Counted from the first letter of the stretch, positions 39,233 to 52,333 are shown. The stretch: DNA of 64,000 nucleotides from Anarhynchus alexandrinus (GCA_008711295.1 VUYV01000399.1:520964-584963), one strand, 5' to 3'. The notes: a model not told the origin generated them from the sequence alone. A program made the numbers and translations.

Positions 39233-40565
39233 TCAAAAGTGATGTTCCGCAGGTCTTAGTACTGGGTCCGGTTCTCTTTAATATCTTTATCAATGACCTG
39301 GACAAGGGGATTGAGTAGGCGCTCAGAAGTTTGCAGATGACGCTAAGGTGGGAGTGTCGACCTGTTTGAGAGTAGGAAGGCTCTACAGAGGGATCTGGAC
39401 AGGCTAGATCGATGGGTCGAGGCCAACTGTATGANCCCTCAGTAAAGCCTTTGATAGTTTCCCACGGTATTCTCCTGGAGAAACTGGTTGCTTGTGGCTT
39501 GGATGGGTGTACTCTTTGCTGGGTAAAAAACTGTCTGGATGGCCATGCCCAGAGAGTGAGTGGTAGCAAATGGAGTCAAATCCAGTTGGCAGCCAGTCAA
39601 AAGTGATGTTCCACAGGTCTTAGTACTGGGTCTGGTTCTCTTTAATATCTTTATCAATGACCTGGACAAGGGGATTGAGTAGGCGCTCAGAAGTTTGCAG
39701 ATGACGCTAAGGTGGGAGTGTCGACCTGCTTGAGAGTAGGAAGGCTCTACAGAGGGATCTGTACAGGCTAGATCGATGGGTCGAGGCCAACTGTATGAGG
39801 TTCAACAAGGCTAAGTGCCGTGTCCTGCACTTGGGTCACAACAACCCCATGTAGTGCTACAAGCTTGGGGAAGAGTGGCTGGAAAGCTGCCTGGCGGAGA
39901 AGGACCTGGGGGTATTGGTTGACAGCCAGCTGAATATGAGCCAGCAGCGTGCCCAGGTGGCCAAGAAAGCCAATAGCATCCTGGCCTGTATCAGGAATAG
40001 TGCGATGTGCAGGACTAGGGAAGTGATTGTCCCCCTGTACTTGACACTGGTGAGGCCGCACCTCGAATACTGTGTTCAGTTTTGGGCCCCTCATTACAAG
40101 AAAGACATAGAGGTGCTGGAGTGTGTCCAGAGAAGGGCAATCAAGCTGGTGAGGGGTCTGGAGAATAAGTCTTATGAGGTTACTGGGGTTGTTTAGCCTG
40201 GACAAGAGGAGGCTGATTGGAGACCTTATCGCTCTCTACAACTACCTGAAAGGCAGTTGTAGTGAGGTGGGGGTGGACCTCTTCTCGCTAGTAACAAGTG
40301 ATAGAACAAGAGGAAATGGCCTCAAGTTGTGCCAGGGGAGGTTTAGATTGGCTATCAGGAGCAAGTTCTTCACAGAAAGGGTTGTTAAGCATTGTAACAG
40401 GCTGCTCAGGGAAGTGGTGGAATCGCTATCCCTGGAGGTATTTAAAAGACTGGTAGACGTGGTGCTTAAGGACACGGTTTAGCGGTATTTTTTGGCAGTG
40501 TTAGGCTGATGGTTGGACTTGATGATCTTAACGGTCTCTTCTAGACAATTCTATGATTCTATGAT
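39233..40565 (+). mobile_element. CR1 LINE, 5'-truncated, with a duplicated 5' segment
   Basis: From 39436 this is a continuous CR1 copy. The RT part has VSHGILLEKLVACGLDGCTL, followed at the DNA level by the segment that normally codes for [13 protein letters not shown]. The RT end at 39915-40196 has [20 protein letters not shown]. The element finishes with GACAATTCTATGATTCTATGAT at 40544-40565. A 202-base segment (39233-39434) repeats 39597-39798 with a few mismatches and ends at a single N (39435). Frames are broken throughout, so it is not active. Confidence 0.93.
39435..39435. other. Single N at a probable contig join
   Basis: The N follows ACTGTATGA, where the second copy of the repeated segment continues as ACTGTATGAGGTTC. 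What follows the N is CR1 sequence that belongs upstream of the repeated segment. This is the pattern of a contig end. Confidence 0.8.
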
Positions 40566-43500
40566 ATCAAAGAACACACAAAGGTAATACAGTTGCAGGT
40601 GCTTTTATAGTCCCTCAGGTAGGTGCAAAACTGTGTTTTGGATCTTTTCTCCCTCATGGGAATTTTTTACTTCCTGTGTCATCATCATCAGTTGTGAATT
40701 AGCCTTAACAGGCTCTCTGAGGTTGTGGTCTAGTTTAACATCGAGTTTGATACCATGTGTTATTCTAATGGCTTTATGTTTGATCATAGGCAATCTTTTG
40801 GCAAGCGTAAATATAGATTCCTGTCTTTGTTACCATCTCCATTTAGGTGCTCTGTTCTTGGCATGTGAGTACCAGCAGATGCGATCAAGTATAAGGTGGC
40901 ATTTGGCACCTGTGCGTCAGTGCCCTCACAGAGGAGGGACTTTCTATAGAAAAGATACTGCTCATAAACTGCCCATCTAAACTCATTTTGCTTGGCACCG
41001 AGCAAAACTGGCACCATCCCGGCGAGTGGGCACTGTGCCATCGCAGCAGATGGGGCTGAGTGAAGGGAGGCATTTGGGAAACCTTGTCCAACCACCAGGT
41101 GCACGTGTCTGAGGGCAGGATTTTCAGCCAGCAGCATCGAAATGGCTCCCTGTCCTTAGCTCCTGGCTCTAGTTTAAAAGGCTCTGTGATAGATTTGAAG
41201 ATGTCAGCCATAGTTTCAAAAAGTGATATGGTTATATTGCTCTGGACAAAATTATTTCAGCCTGGATACAGCTATGGTTATGCAGGGGGGGTCTTAGAAT
41301 TGCAACTAACAGATTTTCAGAAGTATGGTCTTAATATCTGCAAGATACCATAACCAAAGTACTTTGTTTAATGTTTTGGAGCATATTCTTTACAATAAGT
41401 AGACATTACCTAAAAATCACGAAGAAGTATGTGTCTTTGGTTGGTTGGGTGGGTTTTTTTCTGCAAAATGTTTTCCCATCATTGTACACAAGTAGAAATT
41501 ACTCAATAGCAAAAAAAAAAAAAAAAGTTTAAACCGTCTCCAATAGGTGTTAAAAATCATAAGCTAAATGTAAGGGGGTAGGTTGTTCTGACCATTTCAA
41601 AATACATGCAAATATATGCACCCAAACTTGTTACATAGCCCTGGCAGAAAAACCAATGTTCACAATAAAAGCAATATTGCAATCCACCTGTCTATTTTTT
41701 ATACCAATCAGAAAAATGATGAGTTTTTAAAGCAGAACAGAAGTAAAGCATTTTGTGAAGCTGGTTGTCACATCTCTGCCCCAGCAGGGCTCCTGAAGGT
41801 CCCTTTTTATCACCTGATAACAGCCCTGAACTCCCATGCTGAGTCATATGTTGTCTATTTAAAAGCGATAAATACTCTTTAAAAAACCACTATTAATTGC
41901 AGCATCTGTGCTGATGTGGCTATGGAAGCAATGAGATGCCCGTTCAACAGTAAGATGAGAGACTGAAAGATAACAATTCCTCCTGCCTTTCTTGGGTAAA
42001 TACTGCTTTACAGAAAGCATGACCAACTTATAGGTATTGCATATTCTGGATACAGCCTTTTTGGTTATTTAAACTGGTATAAGCATAAGCTTAATGTTAA
42101 ACTGAGGCTGGAGTGATGGAAAAATCAAACTAAAATCAAAGAAAGCAACCAAGGTATATGGACTAACTCATGGTATTCCTTGATCTGTCTATAGTTGTCT
42201 CACGGGGCAGTTATTACTCCCACTGAAACAACAATTTAATGACATTGATAGTGCTCTAGTGGCATTATTTGCTTTTCTGGTGTTCTGTCACTTCAAGAAA
42301 TGTAATATTTCATACCCTCACTCAAGTACCATAATAAGTAGGATAACGGTAATTTAATTTTTTTTAAGTTTTATTCATAGAAAATTTCCCTGAAAGCTAG
42401 AAATAACACACTTGGAGCCTGATTGATACGATTTTTTTGATCTGGTTTGTTTGGGTTTTAGTTCTATTTCTTTTAATCAGCTCATAAATGAGAATGTTAT
42501 TTGGGATAATGCTAAGAGCTTAAATACTAATTTTTCCCCTCTCAGCAGATATCTATAAACTTCTATAACACAAAAGTAACTGTTCTGAATATAATAACAT
42601 CAGTTAGTGAAATTAAGTATGAATATATGGGCTTAAGAGGAAGCTTTGCAATTAGTTGTAACGTGGTTTTGACTGTGCCCGGTATCAGTCTCTGTGATAA
42701 CTCTGGGGAGCGTTTTGGGGTGCCCCGTTGCAGGCAGTCACCCCAGGAAGCCTGGCAGTGGCGTGGGCTCATCCCACTGCTCCCCAGCACTGTCCCAGCA
42801 GCCTTGGCTCCCTCTGCCACCTCCACGTGCCAGAAAATCACCACTCTGCCTGCTGTGCAGGCCTCGTACTACAGGTAGTTTTCAGGAAAAAAGATCAAAT
42901 GCAAACAGTAATTATATTGTAGGACCACTGGGGCCCTGAGGAGACCTGGGGTCTTGTTCGGTTGGTGCCACTTGGCTTAATTTAGCAGTTTCATTTTGCA
43001 GTATAGACAAGCCTCGGAGGCCAATTATGTTAGAAGGTACTTGGGACTCATTCTGAGTCACCATACAGTCTGTCCAGGATGAAGAGAGCAACATCCTAAT
43101 ACCCTCAGACACCTGACCCATCTTCTTCTCTTCAGGGTGAAAGGATTTCAAGTATTATCCCAAACCTCCAGCTACCTGTCAGAAAATACTTCTTTCTCCA
43201 GGAATTATAGAACAAAACCAAACTCTAACAAAGCTGCTGAATTTACTTTCAGCATTGGGATTCGCTACAATAGCCCTTACACAAGTCTTGTGTCTTGACT
43301 TGTGTAGTACAGAACCATCAATAACAACAACAAGGAATTAACTGGGGGCCTGTTCTCCTCCAATAATGGAAAGAAAATGGAAAGCTGAGACTGGTTAGGG
43401 CAAAGAATACAATCACAGCTTAAAAAAAAAAAAAAGTACAGTTCTTCCTTTTTAATAATATCTTGATTTAATTGCATTGCAATGTAGCAGTATTTTTTGT

Positions 43501-45059
43501 AGCTGGAGACCATCAACACATTACACAAGTCTTGTAGACTGAATGGATAATTAATGCCCATTCATAGAAATACATTGATAATATGTTTAACTTTCACAGA
43601 GAGAGCTAGCATATTATTTTAGAAGGGTTTTTTTTTTTTGGCCTACAGAGTGGTGCTGCATATTAAGGTTTTTTCCCTCAGCTATTCCATTACCAGAATG
43701 AAATGCCACCAGTATTAATAGGATGGCAGAGTAAATGTCACAAGCTGAAGGGACCACAGGAATGTGTATTTGCCACATGTAGAAGCAGTACTTTATTACA
43801 GCGCAATGTGGAATTTATGAGCATTGCTATAATATTCTAGATATGCCTCTCTGGTAATATCTGACATATATCAGTGCTAAAAGTCAGGCTACTGCAAAAT
43901 CAGCTCCCTTTTGCTCTCTGTACTTTTCTTAGATGCTATGGAGCTGTATAGTCCCAGTAATGCACTGTCAACTAGAGCAGGTAAAACTAGCCCCTGAATA
44001 TTATTTATTGGCCTGTGAATGCAGATTGCATACACACTTTATTACCTGCTAATTTACCACCTGCTGGCTGAAGGATGGCAAAAGTCTACTATTTGTTTTA
44101 TAGGAATTCATTATGCCATTAACCTTTCACTCCTATAGGCCATGAGGAAGAATTTCTTCAGTTAAATCACTCCTGTAATAATCCTCTACAAATGAAAACA
44201 ATGATTTATTGCCCCCCACAAAGTCTAATAAACATAAATTATATCCTAATGCTGTGAGTGTTGCAAATGATTGTATGTACAACTAGCTACTCTTTCCAAA
44301 GACTGCTTTAGTCTCCTCTGAAATATATTAAGGAGGAATCATGCCCATTTTGGTATTTGAGGGGTTTTTTTCATGTTTTGTATTATAAAAACAGGGAAGT
44401 CACTAAACATTTTGTTTTATGTATTCTAGTTATTTTTTTAAGGAGGAAGAAGTGAAAGAAATGAGAGAGAAAACTGCAGTTGTCTTATCCCAACAGCTGA
44501 AATGGCAGTTAATATTTTATTGATTTATTTTTTGTTGTAAGAAGCCCTTTTGAAGGAAAGACGGTGTAATTTCAAAAGCAATCAGCGTTGTTTCATTTTA
44601 AAGCCAATCTGTTTTGAAAAGGTATTCCAGTGGCCACACTAAACTTCTGGTGGTTGTTTGTTGTAGGATACGAGCTGGGTCCATGCAACCCGCTGTGCTC
44701 TGTGGAGGGACCTGATGCATTCGTGGGGTGTAACTGCACCAAACAATCAGACTCATAAGGATATTCCAGCTGAGCCTGGCCGAGAGTATTTTAAGAAATA
44801 CTCTGGTTTTGAACAGAAGTAGCTATGCTTGATTTAGATTTATTGAAACACTTCGGTGCTGAGATTCTTAGCTGGCGTAAAATGTCAGTGCTGTACGCCA
44901 TGCCTGTGTTAGAAAAGGAAATGTTTTTTAGGGTTCCCTGAGGCAGAGAAATGCCCAGGCAGCGGAGAGACTGGACAGCAGCTGGCAGCTCTGGTGAGAG
45001 ACGCTGAGGAGGCCTGGGCATTGCCAGAGCAATGGCGGGAGATTTAAATGTGGCATAAT
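40566..45059. other. Intergenic, no gene seen
   Basis: About 4.5 kb with no recognisable exon or RNA gene. A locally GC-richer stretch occurs at about 42670-42870. A runs lie at about 41513 and 43420. The part from about 44930 becomes GC-richer and may already be the 5' UTR of the CR1 that follows. Confidence 0.5.
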
Positions 45060-45283
45060 GGAAACTAAGGTGAGCTGCTCCAGAGCTGGCCCGGCGCACA
45101 GCAGAACAGGAGATCCTGGCCACAGGGGGGTTTCCTGAGGCAGGGAAGCACCAGGGCAACAGAGTGGGCAAACAGAACGTGGTGCATCATGAAGGATGTC
45201 GTCATCCTGCTAGCTTGAAAGGTCAGTTCAGTTGGTGGTCCTGGTTCTCCCAGAAGGAGCTTAGCAAAGATATCCACCCAGCA

Positions 45284-46316
45284 GAACGCTATGCCCTCTG
45301 CGTTCACTAGAACAGATGTGACAACGCAGATGGAGCTCCCACAAAAACATGCAGCCACCCAGGTCTCAGGCTGCAGGGCTTGCCAGAGCCTTTCACTAGT
45401 AAGGGATGACAGTAGTGAGAACAGCTGTGTGAGGTGTGAGCAGGTGGATGATCTGCTCAGCCTGGTGGCAGAGCTGCAAGAGGAAGTAGAAAGGTAAAGG
45501 AGCATCATGGAGTCAGAAAGGGATAGACTGTGAATGAAAGGAATGATGCTCTGCGCTCCCTGAGACAGAAATGGAAACAGCCACCAGAAGAACACAACAT
45601 CAAAGGGATCCTGTATCCTCCTCCCACCAGGGAGAAGGCAGTAGCTTAAAGGAAAGGAGTGAGTGGAGGCCAGTCCACTCTCAGGGTGGCAGGTGAACCC
45701 CCTCCTTGCCCACCTTGCCTTCCCAGGTGCCTTTGTACAACAGGTATGAGGCTCTGGATGTGGACGGCCAGTCAATGGGTGGTGTGGATGATGGTTCATC
45801 TACACCAGAGGTGTTGCCAAGGTCAGAAAGGCCTACCCCCCATATCATGCCTACCTCCAAGAGGAAGAAAAGATGGGTTATAGTTTTAGGTGACTCCCTT
45901 CTGTAGGAAAGAGAGGGTCCAATATGCCAGACAGACTCTCCTCTTAGGGAAGTCTGCTGCCTCCCTGGGGCGCAGGTTAAGGACATCACTAGGAAACTTC
46001 CTAGCCTGGTGCAGCCCTCGGACTGTTACCTGTTATTGCTCTTCCATGTGGGTGGTGATGAAGCTGCAATACATAGTCCAAGGGCAATCAAAAGAGACTT
46101 CAGGGCCTTGGGATGGTTGGTAAGGAAATCTGGAGCATGGGTAATTTTTTCCCCTATCCTTCCAGTTGTGGGCAGTGATACTGGAAGAGAGAGACCAACC
46201 CAATCTATTAATATGTGGTTCCATGGTTGGTGTCACTGCCAGAATTCAGTTTTTTTGATAATGGGATGCAGCACCAGGCCTGCTGGCGTCAGATGGGGTT
46301 CACCTTTCTGAAAGTG
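45284..46316 (+). pseudogene. CR1 ORF1 remnant (CCHC-like/Cys pairs and esterase domain)
   Basis: The first open part (to 45497) has paired cysteines, CRACQSLSL...CVRCEQVDDL, followed by a coiled-coil-like LVAELQEEVER. This matches the N-terminal region of avian CR1 ORF1. The part at 45706-45906 reads TSKRKKRWVIVLGDSLL, which holds the GDSL block of the ORF1 esterase (SGNH-type) domain, and stops directly after it. The rest of the esterase continues in another frame (46009-46311: LLLFHVGGDEAA, RAIKRDFRALGWLV). In intact CR1 this protein binds RNA and helps retrotransposition. Here it is broken by several indels and stops. Confidence 0.8.
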
Positions 46317-46599
46317 GGAAGAGGGTCTTTGCTTATGAGCTTGCGGGGCTGATTGACAGCTTTAAACTAGGCTTCAGGGGGAAGGCAGACAACATCAGGC
46401 TCACCTGTGACAAGCTGTGGGATGACAGGCAGCAGTTAGAGGCATGGCGTGCTAGCAAGGGCCATCAGCCTGTTGCTTTGAGACTTGCTGGGTACACTGG
46501 AGCACACTTGAAGTCTTATGGAGACAAGCCAGGTGTTCCTGAGGTAATAGGAGCCAAGAAGGAAACACCAGTGAATTACCCCAAAGGAAATAAGGGATG

Positions 46600-47370
46600 T
46601 TCCTCTAAGAAGGTGACACGTCCAACAGCCCAGCTGAAGTGCCTCTACACCAATGCATGCAGCACGGGCAACAAACAGGAGGAGCTGGAAGCCACCGTGC
46701 TGCTAGAAAGCTACCACCTAGTTGCCATTGCTGAAACTTGGTGGGATGAATCCCATGACTGGAGTGCTACGGGCTGTTCAGAAAGGACACAGAAGGGAGG
46801 AGGCGTTGCCCTCTATATCAAGAAATGGATAAGAGAGAAGAGCCGTCTCTGAAGAATAACCATGAACAGGTTGAAAGCTTATAGGTAAGAATTAGAGACT
46901 GAGGCAACAAAGGGAACCTTCTGGTTGATGTCTACTACAGGCTGCCTGATCAAGGGAAGCCTATTGATGAAGACTTCTCAGTCCAGCTACAGGAGGCATC
47001 ACACTCACAGGCTGGGGGGACTTCAACCTGCTGTCCTGCTGGGGGACTTCAACCACCCCGACATCTGCTGGAAAAGTAGCACAGTGAGCTGCAGGCAATG
47101 CAGGAGACTCCTGGAGTGCATCAAAGATAACTTCTTAAGTCAGGTAATAGACAGCTCCACCAGAAGGGATGCGTTACTGGACCTGATGGTCACCAACACA
47201 AGTGAGCTAATTGGTGATGTCAAGGTTAGAGGCAGCCTGGGCTGCAGTGATCATGCACTGGTGCAGTTAACAGTCCAGAGGAATATGGGTCAAGGGAAGA
47301 GTAATGTCAGGACCCTGAATTTTAGGAAAGCAGAACTTCCAGCTGTTCAAGGAGTTAGTCAATAGGACTG
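46600..47370 (+). pseudogene. CR1 ORF2 endonuclease remnant
   Basis: The N-terminal part at 46627-46852 reads LKCLYTNACSTGNKQEELEA followed by VAIAETWWDESHDW, the start of an AP-type endonuclease with the ExWW motif. A second frame (46925-47365) has LLGDFNHPDICW and GSLGCSDHALVQLTV, holding the GDFN and SDH motifs near the active site. The two parts are separated by a stop (TGA near 46850) and a frameshift, so no functional enzyme is made. Confidence 0.85.
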
Positions 47371-47394
47371 AGGAACCTGAATATACATAAGTCT

Positions 47395-48530
47395 ATGGGA
47401 CGTGTCAAGAGTCCTGAGGGAACTGGCTGATATAGTTGTCAAGCCACTCTCCATGATATTTGGATATTTGAAAAGTCATGGCAGTAAGGTGAAGTTCCTG
47501 GTGACTGGAAAGAGGGAAACATTGCACCCATTTTTTAAAAGGGTAGAAAGGAAGACCATGGGAAACACCAACCTGTCAGCCTCACCTCTCTGCCTGGGAA
47601 GATCATGGAACAGATCCTCCTATAAGCTGTGCTAAGGCACGTGTAGGACAGGGAAATGATTCAAGACAGCCAGTGTGGCTTCACCAAGGGCAAGTCTTGC
47701 CTGAGCAACCTCTTAGCCTTCTATGATGGAATGACTACGTCAGTGGACAAGGGAAGAGCTACAGATGTCATCTACCTGGACTTCTAGAACACCTTTGACA
47801 GGATCTCACACATCATCCTTATCTCTAAATTGGAGAGATACGGATTTGATGGGAGGACTGTTCAGTGGATGAGGAATTGGTTGGAAGGTTGTATCCCAAG
47901 GGTAGTCATCAATGGCTCTATGTCCAGATGGAGATCAGTGATGAGTGGTGACCCTCAGGGGTCCGTATTGCATCCGATACTGTTTAACGTCTTCAATGAC
48001 ATAGACAGTTGGATTGAGTGTACTCTCAGGAAATTTGCAGGCAACAGCAGGCTGAGTGGTGTGGTTGACATGCCTGAAGGCTGGGATGCTGTTCAGAGGG
48101 ACCTGGAAAGGTTTGAGAAGTGGGTCCATGGGAACTTCATGAGGCCAAGTGCAGGGTCTTTGCACCTGGGTCGGGGCAATCAATACAGTATCAATACAGG
48201 CTGGGGGATGAAGGGATTGAGAGCAGCCCTGAGGAGAAGGACTTGGGAGTACTGGTGGATGAAAAGCTGGACATGAGCTGACAACATGCACTCGGAGCCC
48301 AGAAAGCCAAATGTATTCAGGGCTAAAAAGAAGTGTGACCAGCAGGTTGAGGCAGGTGATTCTGCCCCTCTACCCCGCTCTCGTGAGAGCCCACCTGGAG
48401 TACTGCATCCAGCTCTGGAATCCTTAGTACAGAAAGGATATTGGACCTGTTGGAATGGGTCCAGAGGAGAGCCACAAAAATGATCAGAGGGATGGAACAT
48501 CTCTCCTATGAAGACAGGGTGAGAGAGTTG
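47395..48530 (+). pseudogene. CR1 ORF2 reverse transcriptase remnant, catalytic box lost
   Basis: Recognisable RT blocks are VLRELADIVVKPLSMIF (47402), [20 protein letters not shown] (about 47665), DVIYLDF then a TAG stop (about 47784), ISKLERYGFDGRTVQWMRNW (about 47824) and GDPQGSVLHPILFNVF (about 47947). The catalytic FADD box reads FAGN (about 48031-48042), with both metal-binding Asp residues replaced. The C-terminal end ([20 protein letters not shown]) lies near 48508. This cannot be an active polymerase. Confidence 0.85.
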
Positions 48531-48914
48531 GGGCTGTTCAGCCTGGAGAAGAGAAAGCTCTGGGGAGACCTTATTGCAGCCTTTCAGTACTTAAAGGGGA
48601 CTTATAGAAAGATGGAGAGGGACTTTTTAGTAGGGCCTGTTATGATAGGACAAGGGGTCACGGTTTTAAACTAAAAGAGGGTAGATTCAGACTAGCTATA
48701 AGGAAGACATTTTTTACAATGTGGATGGTGAAACACTGGAACAAGTTGCCCAGAGAGGTGGTAGATGCGCCGTCCCTGGAAACATTCAAGGTCAGGCTGG
48801 ACAGGGCTCTGAGCAACCTGATCTAGCTGAAGATGTCCCTGCTTATTGCAGGGGAGTTGGACTAGATGACCTTTAAAGGTCCCTTCCGACCCAAATTATT
48901 CTATGATTCTATGA

Positions 48915-51900
48915 AATAAAGAGGTGGTTTGGAGTCTGTCACAAACAGCTGCACTATACAGTCTTAGAATGCTGTAAATTGCTTTAGTCTCCCTTTTCCT
49001 TTTCATCTTTGTGTCCTCTCGTCTTCCTTCTCCATTTTTGGAGACTTGTTTTCTTCCAATTTGGAGAGGCTTGACTCTGATTTTGATTCCCCCCACTCCT
49101 CCCTCCAGTTAAAGCAAAATGTTCTGCAAATTTTCCAATGTTTCAATACATGTGTTGTGAAGGGGTACATCTGCACTGAGTGCAGCATTGGCACTCTATC
49201 ACTTCTATATTTTCTGCACCTTTCTGATGGCCTACAAAATCTCTCGTATCCATTTCAAGCATTGACAATTAAAAAAGAAAAATCCTTTGCAGTATGTGTG
49301 ACATTCACCTTGATATCAGTGACATTCAGAGAGCCTGCTGATTTTTAAGCTAGTGATTAAGAACTGTCTGAAATAGTTTCACACATGGTTTGTAAATCTC
49401 AGGTCAGAGCTTTTCCATCACTGCTGCTGTGAAATATTTCTCCTTGGCTTTGCAGATGTTTAACAAATTCATTTGCAGAAACTGTCCGTCTTGAAAATTA
49501 AATAGTATCTTTCTTATAAAAAAAAATTTTCTACAAATACAGGAGCTGCTAGTCAATGACTATAATATAGCACAATATTGCATTAGATAGAGGTCAACCT
49601 AGGACATGACTGAGATAAGCTAAATAATGATTTAGTTTGTGGTCTCTCTTTTTAATCCTATCACCTTATTTTTCCTTTGATTCTTTGTCCAAGTTGCTAT
49701 TAAGTTCCTTCTTAGTGAAGCCATTTGATGCATCTTTCTTCTGCCCCTCAGCTTAGCACTAGTTCACAGTTTGAAATAAAATAAACAAACAAACTGTTCT
49801 CCCTTTGATGATGTTTCCATTCATCTTCAAGAAACATATCAATTTTCAGCTCCTGTGATCAGCTAGTTTAAACCGAAGGCATGATCATCTTACTTTTTAA
49901 TAGCAAGTTAAAAGAAGAACATAAGTTAAATGATTAGGTTCCAAATAGGTCTCTTAAATGGTATGAACAAAAGGTCTTGCATGATGAATGAGTCATGCCA
50001 GAAGTTTTCTCCCATCAGAAAAAGATGCAATGCCATAAATCCTGTACTTAGAGCACTAAATACAAAGGTTTAAATGACCTGATCAGAATGGCAGCATCTA
50101 TTTACTCATTTTTAATTGGCCACAGAAAGCAGAAACTAACAGGCCAGCCATAATCCTGTTTAATAAATGTGGTATGTCTGGGAGGTTTGCAGAAAATAAG
50201 GACATTTATTCCAGGCCCTTTGCAGAAATTATATGCCTCAGTTTCAACATCTGCAATTAGTATAGCTGATTTATATCTGTATGACAGTTTGTATCTGGAA
50301 AAAATCCCAAAACAAAACAGCATCGGACTTCTTTGAATCTGTGGTCTAAATTGCCCACTACCATGATCTTAGTGATGTTATGCTCTTTTGATCTTCTTTT
50401 TAAGCTGTAGAGTTGGATTTCATAATAGAAGAAAGAGAAATCTGCAAACAAGTCTTGCAGATGTTATTACAAGCAGCAGAAGTCACAATATGCCATGACC
50501 TATAAGAAAGCTGTTGACTGGAAGGTAGGCAGCATCTCATAAAGACTATTCCATTTCCCTGAGCCGCCGCCTGCTAAATGAAAACCTTTTTCTTGGAAGA
50601 GTATTTTTCAAAGTCTGCTCGGTTCCCATTTGAACCTGTTTACAATAGCACATGATCAAAGACAAGGTACAGTCCAGTTAATTAGGCAAGAGATGTCATT
50701 AAGTAGTTCCATAGATATCGGATACTTCGATCTGTATGGCTTGTTCTAAATCCCAGCTAACAGCAGATGTGTTGGTTTATAGGTTGGGTCAGGTGTTGGC
50801 TTAAAAATTTTGGTGAGCAACTCTGAATGTAGTTACCCATTGACATTCCTGCTAACAGGACTAAATGCCACGTTCACAAGTTACATCCAAAGAGTCCACA
50901 GGATGAGTCCCTTGAGCAGCTGGATAGCAATGCTTAGAGGTTTCCTCTAAGTAAGTGTGCTCCCACATCATTTGATAGAGAATAATCCCGTTTAATCACA
51001 CACGTGAGGGGAACCAAATGACTTTAAGAATCTCTTTAGTGACAGTCTGACCAACTTCTGTTCATCTTCTAGCTTAACGTTGTTCATCTTTTAAAATGGC
51101 AGTCAACCATCATGGTGCAGGTATTAATAAAATTACAGTTTCCACATCTTTCTTTGAAAAAAATAAAGATGGTCAGTGTCACAACTGCAGTAGTTCATAT
51201 CAGATCCTGATCAATATATGTGACTGAGTCAGGGTCACAGTTCAGCTGTTGAAAGACTTCTTGCGGTTGCCTGGCTTTCAAAGAAAAAGTTTTGCACTCA
51301 TGCTGTTTCTTCTTACTCCTTCTGTCTCACTTGTCCAATGCTTCCTGATAACTTTTGTATTTATTGGCCTGTTTCAGCCAAACTTGGCAACTCTAGACGA
51401 ACGGAGGTCTCGTAGCTGTGAAGTGCCTATGGCTTTCATTAAAATTGCTGGTTTGGCTTGTGCTTTAATATGCCTTTTGCTGAAGGTGCAAACGTTACTC
51501 ATTCTGCCTGGCAGCGGTTTGCTGGCCCCTGAGTACCCGCGTGACTCTGGGCTAGCCACGGCACGTGTCATCTTGCAAGTGATGGACCAAATAAAGGTGC
51601 ACGGAGGAAGCTGAGGACACTGTGGAGATCCTGGTAGGAACAAGAGGAAAGTGGATGTTTGTCAAAGAAGGTTGTTTAAACAAGATTATGTGTCACAGTA
51701 AGATACAGGAGGAGTTGGGCAAGGGGTGACTGGCAGGTGAGATGGGAGACATAAGGCAGAAGAGCTTGGTTTACAGTGGTTTTACTGGTTTAACAGTTTA
51801 CAGACAGGGTAGAAAATGAGTGTCTCAGATTTGCAGGAATTCAGGCTTCATTAGCTTTGCTCCTTGCAGAAAAACATGTTATTAATTGCCTTTGGTCTCC

Positions 51901-52333
51901 TGGGGAACTACTAGCCTCATTTGAAACTTTTCTGCTGCTTATTGTCTGATCGCTGAGGCATGCTCTGAACAGAAGGATGTCTTTGATGCTGATAGATCAA
52001 ACTCTGAACTCAAATCTGCTGAGATGAGGAAGCCTGAATCAGCAAAGCCAGCTTTTAAGGAAACAGAGATCCCTCTCTGTGGAATAAAGGAACAAGTGTT
52101 GCCAGAGACTGGAAATATGAAGTCTGTGCTCTTTAACGCTCAGCACTCTCTGGGCCCCAGCCAGCAGCCTGGAGGACGAAAGAGAAATTACTTGAGGATG
52201 TCTATCCAAGGAGGAGAAGAGAGCTAAGTGGCTGTATGTAGGAGTGAAGGGACAGCCTGACATGATGTGTGGCTAATTCTGTTCCCGTGCTTGCAGACTT
52301 GGAATACACGAAGCAGTAGCATTAGCAAATGCT
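48915..52333. other. Intergenic, no gene seen
   Basis: About 3.4 kb without a recognised repeat or exon. It contains a 121-codon frame at 51249-51614 with hydrophobic stretches, which I treat as chance. Confidence 0.5.

Larger units (their letters stand above)
45060..48914 (+). mobile_element. Nearly full-length but dead CR1 LINE
   Basis: The element carries, in order, ORF1 remnants (about 45284-46316), endonuclease (about 46600-47370), reverse transcriptase (about 47400-48530) and the CR1 3' UTR ending CTATGATTCTATGAA at 48914. At roughly 3.9 kb it is the longest repeat here; an intact CR1 is about 4.5 kb. There is an apparent deletion of a few hundred bases between endonuclease and RT, where VQGVSQ is followed within about 50 bases by VLRELADIVVKPLSMIF. 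Stops and frameshifts in every domain make it inactive. The 5' border is uncertain: GC-rich sequence starts by about 44930. Confidence 0.92.

Noticed and set aside
44931..45165. Possible tandem promoter-like repeat at the 5' end of the CR1 (CCTGAGGCAG-GAAGCCC-type block near 44937 and 45132)
   Set aside because: Only about 35 bases resemble each other and the rest of the supposed units does not align.
45065..45799. 244-codon antisense frame
   Set aside because: It lies opposite the CR1 ORF1 remnant. Antisense frames of once-coding LINE sequence are often open, and it has no recognisable domain.
51249..51614. 121-codon frame with two hydrophobic stretches that look like membrane segments
   Set aside because: No homology that I recognise, no splice or transcript context, and T-rich DNA readily gives Leu/Phe/Ile-rich chance frames.
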